Shown: piece by piece, positions 1 through 8,893 of the stretch | How the letters are laid out: each line of letters begins with the position of its first letter | Position numbering within the stretch: position 1 is the first letter of the stretch | Origin: Isoetes engelmannii | Lineage: Eukaryota > Streptophyta > Lycopodiopsida > Isoetales > Isoetaceae | Length of the DNA stretch: 21,398 nt | NCBI GenBank assembly: GCA_011763485.2 | Contig: JAANSK020268936.1 | Location: 1 to 21,398, forward strand | Reading direction: 5' to 3' | Translations under genes and position numbers: made by a program | Notes under the pieces: generated by a model | Told to the model about the DNA's origin: nothing | The model's input: the letters and a program-made list of their open reading frames with translations, nothing else | Databases searched by the model: none

Positions 1-59
1 TGATTCCGGAGGGTCAAGCAGACCTCCGCGCTCCGCGCGTCGATTCCCCTCCGGAATCA
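1..59. repeat. Perfect 13-bp inverted repeat at the window edge
   Basis: Bases 1-13 (TGATTCCGGAGGG) and 47-59 (CCCTCCGGAATCA) are exact reverse complements around a 33-base GC-rich spacer that itself carries CGCG-type repeats. The surrounding DNA is AT-rich, so this island stands out. It could be the subterminal hairpin or end of a DNA transposon that continues to the left of the window. With only one side visible this cannot be decided. Confidence 0.5.
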
Positions 60-1204
60 AGCCCAGAGGGGCTTTCCCTTATACGGAAGTCTGATAGACA
101 ACAACATGCCTCTTACACCAATCAATTAACCAAAAAGGCGTTCCAATTTTTTTTATCGAAGAAGCCTGAAATTGCTCTTTCGTCTAAGTGAATTTAGCAA
201 ATTTAAGCAAGGAGTCTTGGTATCCTAAGGGGATTTTCTTATGGCATCCTCCAGGATCCCTCTGCAATGCTATCCTGCACTTCGAAATACAGATGTAGAT
301 ATCCTATCCTCCGCAATCCCACTGTTAAGTGCGCAGTTAATGGCAGACTCCCCTGATTCATTTGGTTTCAATCTCAGGGCGCTTTAATCTGTTTTTGTTC
401 GATGCTATTGGATTCTCTAGCCCTGCCATTTCACCCTGATTAGGGCTGAAGCGATTCAATTTGGTGGAGAAACATAGGAGAAAAACGTGATTAAAGGAAC
501 CTTCAAAATCCTTAAAAGGGTCCAGACATTTTGCGCATTTATGGTGCAGTAAGGGGGATCTGAAGCACAAAAAAAAAAAAAAAAAAAAACCTCCAGAACC
601 CTACAATCCCATCGGATTCCCATTGCTTGTCCCTACCCTCCTTTTTTTCTATGGGTAGACAATAATACAATATTTAACAGATAAATCGCTAGTCCAAGTA
701 CAAAGATTCCTACTTATGTGCAATGTATTATGAATGGAGCCAAGACTCAAATGACATGCACAATGCTATAGGCGTCATGCCATAATTTGACATTTGCATG
801 GAACTTGATGGAACACCGCAAGGGAGGAGGGAGGGTTTTATTTATAGGTGCATGTGTTTGTTCGGTCATTATTTCATATAATGATGTTGACTCGCGATAT
901 ACACACACAAATACCGCCTAGATAGGCTTTTCACAACAGTGGTATACATTGGGTTTCTTATTGTAGTAGTGAGTGGGGTAGGCGACCATAGGCACAATAT
1001 CGGACCACCCCATATAAATGAATGTGAATAACAACTTGATAGGGCTAGGCAAGGGTGAGGAAAATGGCGACAACTTCTCACCAGGGGAAAACATTGAGTC
1101 CCTAATATCAAGAGACTTTAGGTGAAATCCATTCTTGGATTACTTTCCTTGGAGTGAACTCGACACTTCTTTCTATGTATTCCCCAGGTCAATAACCTAC
1201 TTCC
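60..1204. other. Intergenic DNA without a recognisable gene
   Basis: I see no gene here. The open frames are short, mostly lack an ATG and resemble nothing I know. The stretch holds a 21-base A-run at 569-589, which may be the tail of an old retroposon, although no SINE or LINE body or target duplication could be matched to it. A pyrimidine-rich tract is at about 636-651. The last part (about 1140-1204) joins directly onto the broken integrase of the gypsy element, but its translation no longer follows integrase. Confidence 0.5.
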
Positions 1205-1614
1205 TTGCTGGAGACGATCGCTCTGGGCATTCCATGCAATCTAAAGATCTCCTTGGTGAAGAGCAAGGTCGTGTCTAAGGCTGTATCTGTGGTTTGACAT
1301 GGCAAAAAGTGATAGCTTGTTGACCACTACCATCAAGGCATCATGGCCCCTTGCTGTTCTTGGGAGTCCGGTTATGAAATCCATAGTTATAACCTCCCAC
1401 TTTGTATCATGAATCCCTAACGGTTCGAGCTGATCTAGATTTGGAGTTGCTCCGCTTTCGTTTGTTGACATCCTTGACACTGCCTGATGTAGTAGGCGAT
1501 GTTCTTCATTCCAGGCCAATAATAGCTACTTCTTATCTTAAAGTAGGTTTTCATAAATCTTGCGTAGCCTGCAATTGGGCTATTATATGTATCATGGAGA
1601 GTTAATTTCCTTAC
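1205..1614 (-). pseudogene. Ty3/gypsy integrase fragment (zinc-binding C-terminus and start of core)
   Basis: Reading down from 1614, the minus strand encodes the end of an integrase H2C2 zinc-binding domain. LHDTYNS gives the first His, the AGH His is changed to Tyr, YYWPGM follows, and CQGCQQTK gives the Cys pair. Next comes the start of the catalytic core, with WEVITMDFITGLP carrying the first catalytic Asp, then a VVVNKLS stretch. A frameshift near 1310 moves the match to another frame, which continues with FTKEIFRLHGMPRAIVS to about 1205. The match ends just where the second catalytic Asp (normally S-D-R-D) should appear, so the core is truncated and cannot be active. Confidence 0.8.
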
Positions 1615-1912
1615 GGGCATAAGCATGCTACACCCTACCACAAAAAGTACTAATATGGGAGTATAAAACTACCGAAAAAAAGTATCTAATATAACTAACA
1701 AACATTAAATTGGATGCATTTATTTTTTATTTTAATAGTATTGTTGTCTTTATCTTAACCTTCACTATTGACATATGTTTGACTTTTATTTCGAACATTT
1801 AAATTAGTTTTGATGAAAAGAACATTGAAGCAGTACCCAATCCAGAACTACCTAGTGTAGGTACTTTGGTAGGTTCTAAAAGTGCTAGGGTGTAGCATGC
1901 TTATGCCCTTAC
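1611..1912. mobile_element. 294-bp inverted-repeat element (MITE) inserted in the integrase
   Basis: Positions 1615-1637 and 1886-1908 are perfect 23-bp inverted repeats, starting GGGCATAAGC and containing GCATGC. A weaker match continues inward. The flanks 1611-1614 and 1909-1912 are both TTAC, a target duplication of TTA or TTAC. The interior is AT-rich and non-coding. Removing the element rejoins the two halves of the gypsy integrase zinc-binding region (VPEVRE before, KLTLHDTY after), apart from a one-base frame offset. GGG-starting ends with a TTA-like duplication recall PIF/Harbinger-type MITEs; the superfamily assignment is inference. Confidence 0.8.
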
Positions 1913-2605
1913 TCCCGAACCTCTGGTACGCAAAGCTTATCTTTGAAATATAGGAGGTTCTCTTGCTTTTTGTACCCTTTGTAAGCTTCTATTTCCTTGT
2001 CTGTCCTTGCTTTCTTGCAAAGACTAGCCCAACTTTCCTTGAACTCGCTACTGGTCAGGAGCTCCTGCTCGATTTTCTTACTGAAGTCACTCGACAAGTT
2101 GGAGATGTCATTGCAATGCACTCTAGTAACCAATGGATGCTTGAGAGTGCATCTGCTACGACATTGAGTTTGCCTGGCTTGGTTATCTCAAAGTCATATT
2201 CTTCTAGGAACTCCATCCATCGCCTTTGCCTTAAGTTAAGCATGGGTTGCGTAAAACTTACTGAAGGATTTGGTGATCCATATCCAAAATGGAGGGTCAA
2301 CAAAGCAAATAGTGCCTCCAGATTCTTAACGCTCGCACAATTGCTAATGATCGTGAGTGGGGCAACATTGCTCTGCCCCATTCATCTTCTTAGAGTCTTT
2401 AGGCGTTCTTGCGTAGGTGCTGCTTTGGTTGCTAACTTACTCGCATCCGTTGCCACTAACCTGTTTAGGTTTGGGTCTAGCAGCACAAGTGCTGTAGTTA
2501 GAGCTTCCTTGAGTCTCCTCAAAAAGAGACTTGGACATTCTCTAATCAATGTTGAACCCAATCTTTTATTTTCTCATTCTTCATTAAGTGCGATAGTGGA
2601 GAGGC
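1909..2605 (-). pseudogene. Ty3/gypsy RNase H and linker, degenerate
   Basis: From 2605 downward the minus strand encodes PLSHLMKNEK, then RRLKEALTTALVLLDPNLNR and VATDAS, which match the start of the gypsy RNase H region including its first acidic motif. It then gives a degraded core and [20 protein letters not shown] followed by [11 protein letters not shown] (about 2230-2150), the typical end of the RNase H domain. Frames change several times and stops are present. Below 2130 a linker frame leads to LLYFKDKLCVPEVRE, the beginning of the integrase zinc-binding region, which the inverted-repeat element interrupts. Confidence 0.85.
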
Positions 2606-4082
2606 TGTAACGGTCCTGGCCACTTGAGGGTCCAGTACCGATATTCATGTATACGTATTCGTGCATGGTATGTACATGAGTTGCATACCATGAGTGGTTT
2701 TTCTGATGGTTTTTAGAAAGAGGGCTTCTTGGTGACGTGAGGAGCTTGCAAGAGGAACACTAGAAGGAGCCTTTGCAGGTAAGGAGACGGATGGATTAGC
2801 TGAGGAATTGCTGAGGACGCTGGATTGCTCCAGAAGAATACCGCATCGAATCTTCCTTCTTCTCGGGTGGGGTTTTGAATTCTGATTTTAGGATTCAATT
2901 GAGTTTCATAGGCTGCCAGGAACAGATTTGCGCATGCTTTGTAGCATATGAAATAGGCTGTTGATGAGCTAATAATCCTAAGAGGGCCTGAAGTAGGCCG
3001 AAATTGATCCAGGAAGGATCTACTTGCGAAATAGGAACTGCAGCCATAGTTTTTAACTACAACAAAAGCCTTCGGGGTGCAACTCGATTCATAGGAATTG
3101 CAGGGAAATCATTGGAAAGGGGTCGAAATTGGCTGGGAAGTGCCTGGGAGTGGCCGAAATTGGTTACTGAGTGTCAATTTGGGCATGATTGGTAGTATCC
3201 TGATGTCTTTGGCTCCTGTGAAGATCAGCCAAAACATGGAAAATATTGGATAATCTAAGCAGAACCAGCATCGAAAATCCATTAAGAGTGCTGATTTGAC
3301 AATCGACCCTGAAGAGGAAAATCTAAGCAGCCAAAAGTGGTTGTATTCCAAGTTCGGCATCACCGGAAACGACCTGCGTTTGGCATGAACTGTGTTTGGC
3401 ATATTTTAGTTGTCCTTTGTAATTGTTGTTGACAACTTGACAATTTGTTGCATGTGGTCGATTTGGCTTGGCTACAATAGGACATTGGAGAATAAATGGG
3501 AGGAACTGAAGATGTGGCTGGCAGTGCATAACATGGAATTTTAGCAGGATGATATCTTGTTTAAATTGCTTAGCTAAGGAGGTGGTTTTTATTAAGAAAT
3601 AATAAAACCTTTGCTAAGGGCCTTATGATTGAATATACTAAGATTGCTGGCATGCAAGGCGTGATCTAACTAGGGAATTGTAGAGTTGTTGCATCTACAG
3701 CAATATGACATCCATGTTTGTGATTTCATTGACATGTTGGATTGTGATTAAGATCTTTATCAGTAAGCTAGGCTACTCCAATATGGCAAGGTTGTATGGG
3801 CAATCTCGGCCAGAGCAAGGTCTATGCACATGTTTGGAATTGTATAGTGAACCCTGTCATGGTCTTTGCATTGTTCCACTGTTGACTTGGTATTTATTGT
3901 CCCAGTCATTGTATCACATGTTGTCTTGGAATTGATGTTTATTGGATCCTCCGGGGTTGGACTTCCAGGTTCGGTGGCCTGGGTAGTTCCGACATGATGT
4001 CATCTGTGACCTATGATGTTCTTGTACTATGTGACACCGGGCGTAGTTCTCCTGGCAAGGATGCTACGTCAGTACTATTGTG

Positions 4083-4200
4083 ACTTCTGCTACAGGGCTT
4101 GTCATGCAAGTTGGCTGAGCACGTTTCTGCTATAGAACTTTGCACGTAAGCTGGTTGGGCATGTTTCTGCTAACAGGGCCTGCATGTAGGCTGGCTGAGC
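4083..4200. repeat. Imperfect 40-bp minisatellite, three units
   Basis: Three consecutive units begin at 4083, 4123 and 4163. Each starts with (A/G)TTTCTGCTA or ACTTCTGCTA and ends in GCTGG(T/C)TG(A/G)GC-like sequence. The units differ by several substitutions. They lie inside the solo LTR and look like an internal expansion of that LTR. Confidence 0.7.
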
Positions 4201-4613
4201 TTCCCATTGTCCCGGAGCTTTGTTTCTATTGTTTGGTACTTTGTCTTGGTTCTTTGCTCCTGATGCTTATGATGTTCTGTTGTTGACATTGTCTAGCAAT
4301 GTTCCTAGGTCTTTGTGTCTTTCATGTTGCTCATGTTCTTGTTATCCGAGATTCCAGAGTTTCCATGTATGCAGCAGCAGCTATGGGATCCCCACTTAGT
4401 CATGAGGACTAATCCCCTTGAGTGCATGTGCAGTGATTGAGCAAGGCGGTGGTCAAGCTCGTAGCAGTGCAGTTGTGGATCGTGGTTGAGCAAGAAGCTT
4501 TTGAGTTGATTTGTTAAAGCTGGATATTGTATCTATTGAGAATAGTGAATTCCTTGGATGTTAACTTGCATGATTATGTTGGTCTTATAAGCATTTGCCC
4601 ATGGGGTTTGGAA

Positions 4614-4623
4614 TATATATAAT
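4614..4623 (+). promoter_or_regulatory. Probable LTR TATA box
   Basis: TATATATAAT lies near the 3' end of the solo LTR, where the promoter of a plant gypsy LTR normally sits upstream of the R region. It gives the orientation of the LTR. Activity cannot be judged. Confidence 0.4.
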
Positions 4624-4762
4624 CTCAGCTGCAAAAGGAAGATTAGATTCTTCACCAATATCATGGCTTGGTAAAGTTTGCACACCAATCTAGATCTAGC
4701 GTAAGTTTTGACAAGATCCCGAGTTACCCGGAGGGTCAACTCGGCAAGCTCGTCACAGAGGC

Positions 4763-5380
4763 CCACTTAGCAAAAATCCTTCACAACTTTCTATAATACC
4801 CTGCTAACCTAGGAAATTCCCGACCTCGTGGGTGTTCGTTGGTGCTGGCCAATCCATAAAGGCTTTGATCTTTGCTGGATTGGTGGAGAATCCCCCAGTT
4901 GAGAATATGTGGCTCAACTTTGGAGTAGAGTTGAGCCGTAAAAACTCTTCCTCAAGTGGCCCACATGTTCCTCCATGGACTTGCTAAATATCGGTATGCC
5001 ATAACCTCGTCCTTCTTCATTACGAAGATAATGGGTGCCCGAAGATTGATGCACTTAACTGCATAAACCTGAGCTCTAACAACCCTCCTAGTTGTTTCTT
5101 AAGCTCTGCTAGTTTTTTGATGATTTATTTGTCGGCTTTGCATCTGTTGCAACTGTAATTTCACCATCAATGCCCTTACAAGGTGGAAGTTGTTGAATAC
5201 CTCTAGAAGGAGATCATAAAACTCTTAAATTAACTCAACAATTGTTCTAGGTAACTGATTATACTAGCTTCCTCCTTCTTATGCTTGCAGTCGGGGTCGA
5301 TGGCTCCTAGCTTAAGGATATAAGCAACCTTGCCTTTCATAATTTTTATATCTAACTTTGCGGCTTATATGCACCGCCTT
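4763..5380 (-). pseudogene. Ty3/gypsy reverse transcriptase, palm deleted
   Basis: From about 5290 downward the minus strand encodes a PR-RT linker (KGKVAYILKLGAIDPDCKHK), then LPPCKGIDGEIT and LAELKKQLGGLLELRF, the RT N-terminus just before the SPF-GAPV-type motif (here SASIFGHPLSS, or APIIFVMKKDE in the next frame). Around 5030 the sequence jumps to IFSKSMEEHVGHLRKSF, which normally follows the YLDD active site. It continues with STNPAKIKAFMDWPAPTNTH and an FLG...GYYRK-like end near 4780. The catalytic palm with both acidic motifs is therefore deleted. Stops occur throughout. Confidence 0.85.
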
Positions 5381-5387
5381 CCAAAGT

Positions 5388-5717
5388 AAACTTCTTTTCT
5401 TAAACCGCCACACCTGAGGTCACGTGTTCAAACTTGGCCAATATCGGTCTAGTAATGGGGACCTTAAAATTCCATTGCCCCCAGGTCACGGGTTCAAGTA
5501 TGATCAATTGGTCCTGTGGTAGAGACCTTAAACCTGCCATGTGTAATGGATAATCACATGCAAAGCAGCTCCTAGCATAGAATCGGAATGATCGCGTCTA
5601 GGGGTGCATTGGCTTCCATGTGATTTGTCGAATAAAGTGAAGTAGAATGTAATCATGATGTGATGATGAATAGACTGACGTCCTTCAATAAAAAAAAAAA
5701 AAAAAAAAAAACTTCTT
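5388..5717 (+). mobile_element. tRNA-derived SINE with duplicated head (SINE copy 1)
   Basis: The body (about 5397-5708) begins near CGCCACACCTGAGGTCACG and carries a Pol III box-B-like GTGTTCAAAC. It ends in GACGTCCTTCAATAAAA plus a run of A's. AAACTTCTT flanks it at 5388-5396 and 5709-5717, a plausible 9-bp target duplication. The head is repeated: AGGTCACGTGTTCAAAC starts at 5417 and AGGTCACGGGTTCAAGT at 5483, a 66-bp period, with further similarity downstream (GACCTTAAA in both). Head and tail match the copy at 13935-14077. It inserted into the protease/RT linker of the gypsy element. The A-box is not clear. Confidence 0.75.
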
Positions 5718-5940
5718 ACTCTTACTAAAACCCATTTTCCATTCGGTGCTGAGGTTGAAATTCCACGCTTGTCGCAGTAGATCCTTGCTTTAGCCCTCTT
5801 CAAATACTCCCTTCTGACTATGAGATCATATTTGTCGATGTTGACGACCTCGGCACTTATGCATCTTAGCTCCGCCTAGAAGATGTCAAAGTTGACTCTT
5901 GTTTTTTTGGTGCTGAATTGCTCTACTTACAAAGATATGG
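5709..5940 (-). pseudogene. Ty3/gypsy protease C-terminal region
   Basis: The minus strand encodes AEVVNIDKYDLIVRREYL, then KRAKARIYCDKRGISTSAPNG and KWVLVRVRS. This resembles the end of a retrotransposon aspartic protease (the D-L-I-V-G-R-(D/E)-(W/F/Y)-L motif) and the start of the PR-RT linker. The Gly of that motif is Arg here. The D-(S/T)-G active site is not visible upstream. The frame runs into the SINE tail and resumes below 5388. Confidence 0.65.
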
Positions 5941-5949
5941 GCTAATAAA

Positions 5950-7170
5950 TTATTTACATAATTTATATGGCCACAAGGTTTTGTCGCTATGACTTTTCCT
6001 CTGGTCACAAAAGACTATGCAATTAAATAATTATTCTTGCTCTAGATCTAATCTATACTCTAGAATTTCCCCCTTTCTTGGTTATTACTCTCGTGGAATA
6101 GTCCCACCGAAGAATTGATGCTATCTGATAATTTGGACTGACTTCTTAGATTGCTTCTCTTCATTTGGTCAGATTATTCCTTATATCGTGGAGGTACTCG
6201 TCTTACACATGGTCAACGATGGTCCTAGTATTGAATCCTGCTTAGAGAAGTGATCAAGTTCACCAAGTATCTATTAACAATTGTGTATAATGTAAGTTAC
6301 TCCACACCCATTTCTTCCCAATCCTTGAAGCTGACCTCAATTCTTGGGGCGATCCTTTCACAAAAGAAATCTACTCGAAATTGCTGCCCAATCTCCTTAT
6401 GGATGTTATCATCCATTAGTTTAAGATGCTCGACTATTTCACCCTAGGTCTCTGGTCTTGTTAAATCTCGTCTTCTCGTTAGCCACTGGAGTAGCAAGGC
6501 GACATTTCTTCCAAGTTGCTGGAGGATCTGATCCCCTTGGAATTGTTGCATGATCATTCCCAAGCCTTACTCATTCTGTCGAACAACTTCTACTTTGCTC
6601 CTCTCGATGTCGAGGTTGACTTTCTCATTAGGGGTATCCATGCTGATGGACTTGTTGATGCAAATAATGACCTAAAGGTCTTAATGTATCATCCCCAAAA
6701 GCTTGTAAGGTAGTGTTCTCCCTTTTATAGAACTTCTTAACTTGGAGATTGGAAGATTTGATGATGATCCTTCTAACTCCTGGTTCGATATTGTTGTGTT
6801 GACTCTGCTTGATTGTCAGTCTGTTGCTCTTCCTTTTGAGGAGTTCGTGGTGGTCTCTGTTGCTCTTCCTTTTGAGGAGTTTGTGGTGGCAGTGGAAGAC
6901 CATGCTGCTCCCCTTAGATTTTGGGTGTCACCAAGTTTGACAGATTCCCTCATCTGTTTGCCCATCGTCACCACATGACAGTTGATTTTTGCTAGCGTTA
7001 AATCTTCTTGCTCTTGTTCTCTGCTAACAAAATTACATGGCTGCCAGTTCGAAGCTTGATGTTGACTTCCTGGAGCTCGTGAACTTTAGATGCGAAAACT
7101 TTCATCCTTGCTTCATATGTAATGTAATATACTATAAGATAAGTTGCTATGAATTGCAATTTAAAAGGCA
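5950..7170 (-). pseudogene. Probable gag region of the same gypsy element, degenerate
   Basis: This stretch lies upstream of the protease in the element's own direction, where gag belongs. On the minus strand it gives broken frames with coiled-coil-like character (EARMKVFASKVHELQEVNIK near 7100) and Arg/Ser-rich low-complexity runs near 6650-6900. No capsid or zinc-knuckle motif is clear, so the call rests on position and composition. A 36-bp direct duplication lies inside it. Confidence 0.4.
6821..6892. repeat. 36-bp direct duplication
   Basis: CTGTTGCTCTTCCTTTTGAG is followed by a GAGTT(C/T)GTGGTGG tail, occurring at 6821-6856 and again at 6857-6892. There are only about three differences. 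The period is 12 codons, so the duplication keeps frame in the gag-like region. Confidence 0.85.
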
Positions 7171-7188
7171 AAGCATCTTCAATTACAA

Positions 7189-7334
7189 CTAGTAACGGGT
7201 GCCCCGTCACGGGTGCCCGACGTTGCGGGGCATAAATACGATTATATTGTAGATAGCTATGAAGTTGTAGATATCTATACAACACCTTGCTGGAATGGGA
7301 TGAAGTCTCTTTTATCTCTAATATATAATTGAGA
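7189..7334 (-). mobile_element. Helitron-like 3' end; short element possible
   Basis: On the plus strand ACTAGTAACGGGTGCCCC begins at 7188. Read on the minus strand this is GC-rich hairpin sequence (GCCCCG at 7201-7206 pairing with CGGGGC at 7226-7231), then TTACTAG followed by T. A hairpin just before CTRR, with insertion between A and T, is the Helitron signature. Very similar ends occur at 14771-14798 and 19099-19130. A minus-strand A|TCTCAATTATATAT at 7334 could be the 5' end, giving a 146-bp element, but this partner is weak. Confidence 0.45.
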
Positions 7335-7371
7335 TAAGATCGTTAAAGGGCAGCTTAAAAAATAGTTCAGT

Positions 7372-7596
7372 TTAGAAAATTCTATGCTTAGGAATGTATA
7401 CGTGGAAGCGCCAGGAAATTTTGGAACTTTTTGAAATCTTTTGTGACCATCCTGTTGGTTCTACAAGGGCCGATAAATGATTCTGGAAGTGGCGGCTGGT
7501 GTTTCTGGAGGGATCCAGAAACGTCTTTTGCTTCCTATAAATGGAAGGAGCAGCTGTAAAAGAGCCCATAACTGAAACTGGAGCAATGGACGCCAT
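7372..7596 (-). pseudogene. Orphan first exon, plastid-transit-like N-terminus
   Basis: An ATG at 7596 (context CATCTCATGGCG) opens a 74-codon frame ending in TAA. The peptide begins MASIAPVSVMGSFTAAPSIY, is rich in Ser, Ala, Arg and Lys and has only two acidic residues, as chloroplast transit peptides do. A second part rich in Ser/Lys and Trp (WSQKISKSSKISWRFHVYIP) follows. I do not recognise the protein. A possible splice donor CAC|GTATAC lies near the 3' end, but downstream on this strand only transposon sequence follows, so any remaining exons are missing from this place. It may be a gene fragment, a captured exon or a chance frame. Confidence 0.3.
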
Positions 7597-7599
7597 GAG

Positions 7600-8540
7600 A
7601 TGAAGGATCTGAGGAAGCCCGGCGGCGAAAAACTGATTTGGGCAAGCGCATAAGCTTTGTGTTTAGAAAATTATGGCAGGTTCATTTGTGCTCTTCTTGC
7701 TGCCACTTCTGTAGCGGTTTCACAGGTTTGGAAAGGTCTGTTTGAAGATATAAAGAGCACGGTGACCTAATGGAACGAATCAAGATGTTTCAGATATATT
7801 AGGTTACTTACACGTATCATCCATTTCTAAGTATTTCCATGTTGCCACATGTGCATCAGTTGTCCAGCAAACGCGACAAGGATTTGTGCAAAAAAATTGG
7901 CGACTGGGTTCTGTCTGCCCTGTACTTTGCTATCTTCGTATCAACTTTTGTTGGAATATTTTTACAGATGTATCTTGTGTATTTTTTAGTATCTTCCTAT
8001 GTTGTGTCTTCCTTTGGTACCCATCCTCAAAAAATATGAATCATCTCTCTCTTATACCAATTATGAGCAGTTGTTATTACCGATGGTTCTAAATGTTTTC
8101 CCTTTCTTCATGGCTACCAGTTTTAAGTTGACTACCTTGCTATGATTGGCAGCGTGACTCGTGTTTCCGTTCTAAAGCATGATTACTTTTGGACACTTTT
8201 GCAGAGTCTTATTGCTGCCAAAACATTGCGTTGTACAGTCGCAATGAGAGCATGCACAAATTTGCTCGACATTTGTAATATTACCTTTTTGCAGTATTTG
8301 TGATGACCATACGGTCGTCACAGTGTTAGGTGCAAATTTTTGGATGCTACTAAATTTTATCCCTCTGGCCTCATCAATTGCATCACATTGACAAGGAGGA
8401 AGTAGTGTTATTGTTTTGAGTTTTTAAGGATAAGTTTATAATGAGAAAAATGACTCCAAAGGACGCAAACTCTATTCAATATTCCACAAAGTACAAGTAT
8501 AATTGCAAAGGCAGGAATAAAATCTCAGCAGACAAAAATA
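7600..8540. other. Intergenic, no gene recognised
   Basis: This is AT-rich unique sequence. Open frames on the plus strand near 7839-8092 are short, hydrophobic and overlap each other in two frames, which suggests chance. A minus-strand CTTTATATCTT-like TATA element near 7750 could belong to the orphan exon at 7596, but at 150 bp it is far from the ATG. A plus-strand ATG frame of 81 codons begins at 8441 and overlaps the LINE fragment; I do not regard it as a gene. Confidence 0.4.
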
Positions 8541-8558
8541 ATCCACTGAGTGAAGCAC

Positions 8559-8893
8559 CTATGCAAGGGGTGATATACACAAATACACCTCAAAAATCAA
8601 GTGTTTCTTCTCAGGTGCGAGCTGAGAACATTGGTATGCCTTCATCAATCTATCTTGTGCCTCACGAAGAAGCTGGTCAGCAATAATGGTTAAGCCTTTG
8701 AAGATACACCACCGTCTCCTTTTCCAAATAGACCAACGATCAAGGAATGCCACAAAAGAATGTCAAATCCTGAAATCTGGCAGCAAGGTAAAACTTCCCA
8801 AACATGTATATTTAACAAACATTTTTTTTTGCGATCATGGCAAACAAAGTAAGCTTTGAGACATCCTAACAAGAAGCTCTCTGAGTTGAGCAT
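8559..8893 (-). pseudogene. L1-type LINE ORF2 C-terminal fragment
   Basis: The minus strand encodes FLDRWSIWKRRRWCIFKG, then LTIIADQLLREAQDRLMKAY (about 8753-8600). This is the typical end of plant L1 ORF2, where W-x-(I/L)-W-(K/L)-x-R-N-x-(R)-x-F-x-G is followed by a helix rich in Leu, Arg and Glu. A frameshift near 8750 separates it from upstream matching sequence (PDFRI...HSF), which runs to about 8890. The LINE at 12391-12859 has an equivalent VWLVWKRRRLWIFQG. No poly(A) tail or target duplication was found, so the borders are approximate. Confidence 0.6.

Larger units (their letters stand above)
2601..4762 (+). mobile_element. Solo LTR, 2152 bp, with 5-bp target duplication
   Basis: The block 2606-4757 starts TGTAACGG and ends CGTCACA, giving TG...CA termini and a short imperfect inverted repeat. 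It is flanked on both sides by GAGGC (2601-2605 and 4758-4762). Excising it with one GAGGC restores the gypsy reading across the RT/RNase H boundary. No protein domain is recognisable inside, and its first 100 bases do not recur further in, so a solo LTR fits better than a complete short element. TATATATAAT at 4614-4623, about 135 bases before the 3' end, suggests plus orientation. It contains a short hairpin (CATGGTATG / CATACCATG, about 2664-2692) and the minisatellite at 4083-4200. Confidence 0.8.
1205..7180 (-). mobile_element. Degenerate Ty3/gypsy retrotransposon with three nested insertions
   Basis: Read on the minus strand in descending coordinates, domains appear in Ty3/gypsy order: gag-like coding (about 7170-5950), protease/linker (about 5940-5709), reverse transcriptase (about 5260-4763), RNase H (2605-2060), the integrase zinc-binding part (about 1960-1909 and 1614-1500) and integrase core (about 1500-1205). 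The order resumes across each insertion: the RT ends in a WAS-like tripeptide before 4763 and RNase H resumes with PLSHLMKNEK at 2605. This supports one element rather than two. All domains carry stops and frameshifts. Neither of its own LTRs was found, and both outer borders are approximate. It is a long-dead copy. Confidence 0.75.

Noticed and set aside
1963-2610. Longest open frame in the window, 215 codons on the plus strand
   Set aside because: It is the opposite-strand shadow of the gypsy RNase H/linker region, and its peptide has no domain; the minus-strand matches explain the sequence.
5417-5500. Possible tRNA gene because of box-B-like sequence
   Set aside because: No cloverleaf, anticodon arm or clear A-box; the A-tail and flanking duplication mark it as a SINE.
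8441-8686. 81-codon ATG frame on the plus strand
   Set aside because: It overlaps the LINE fragment on the opposite strand and has no recognisable similarity.
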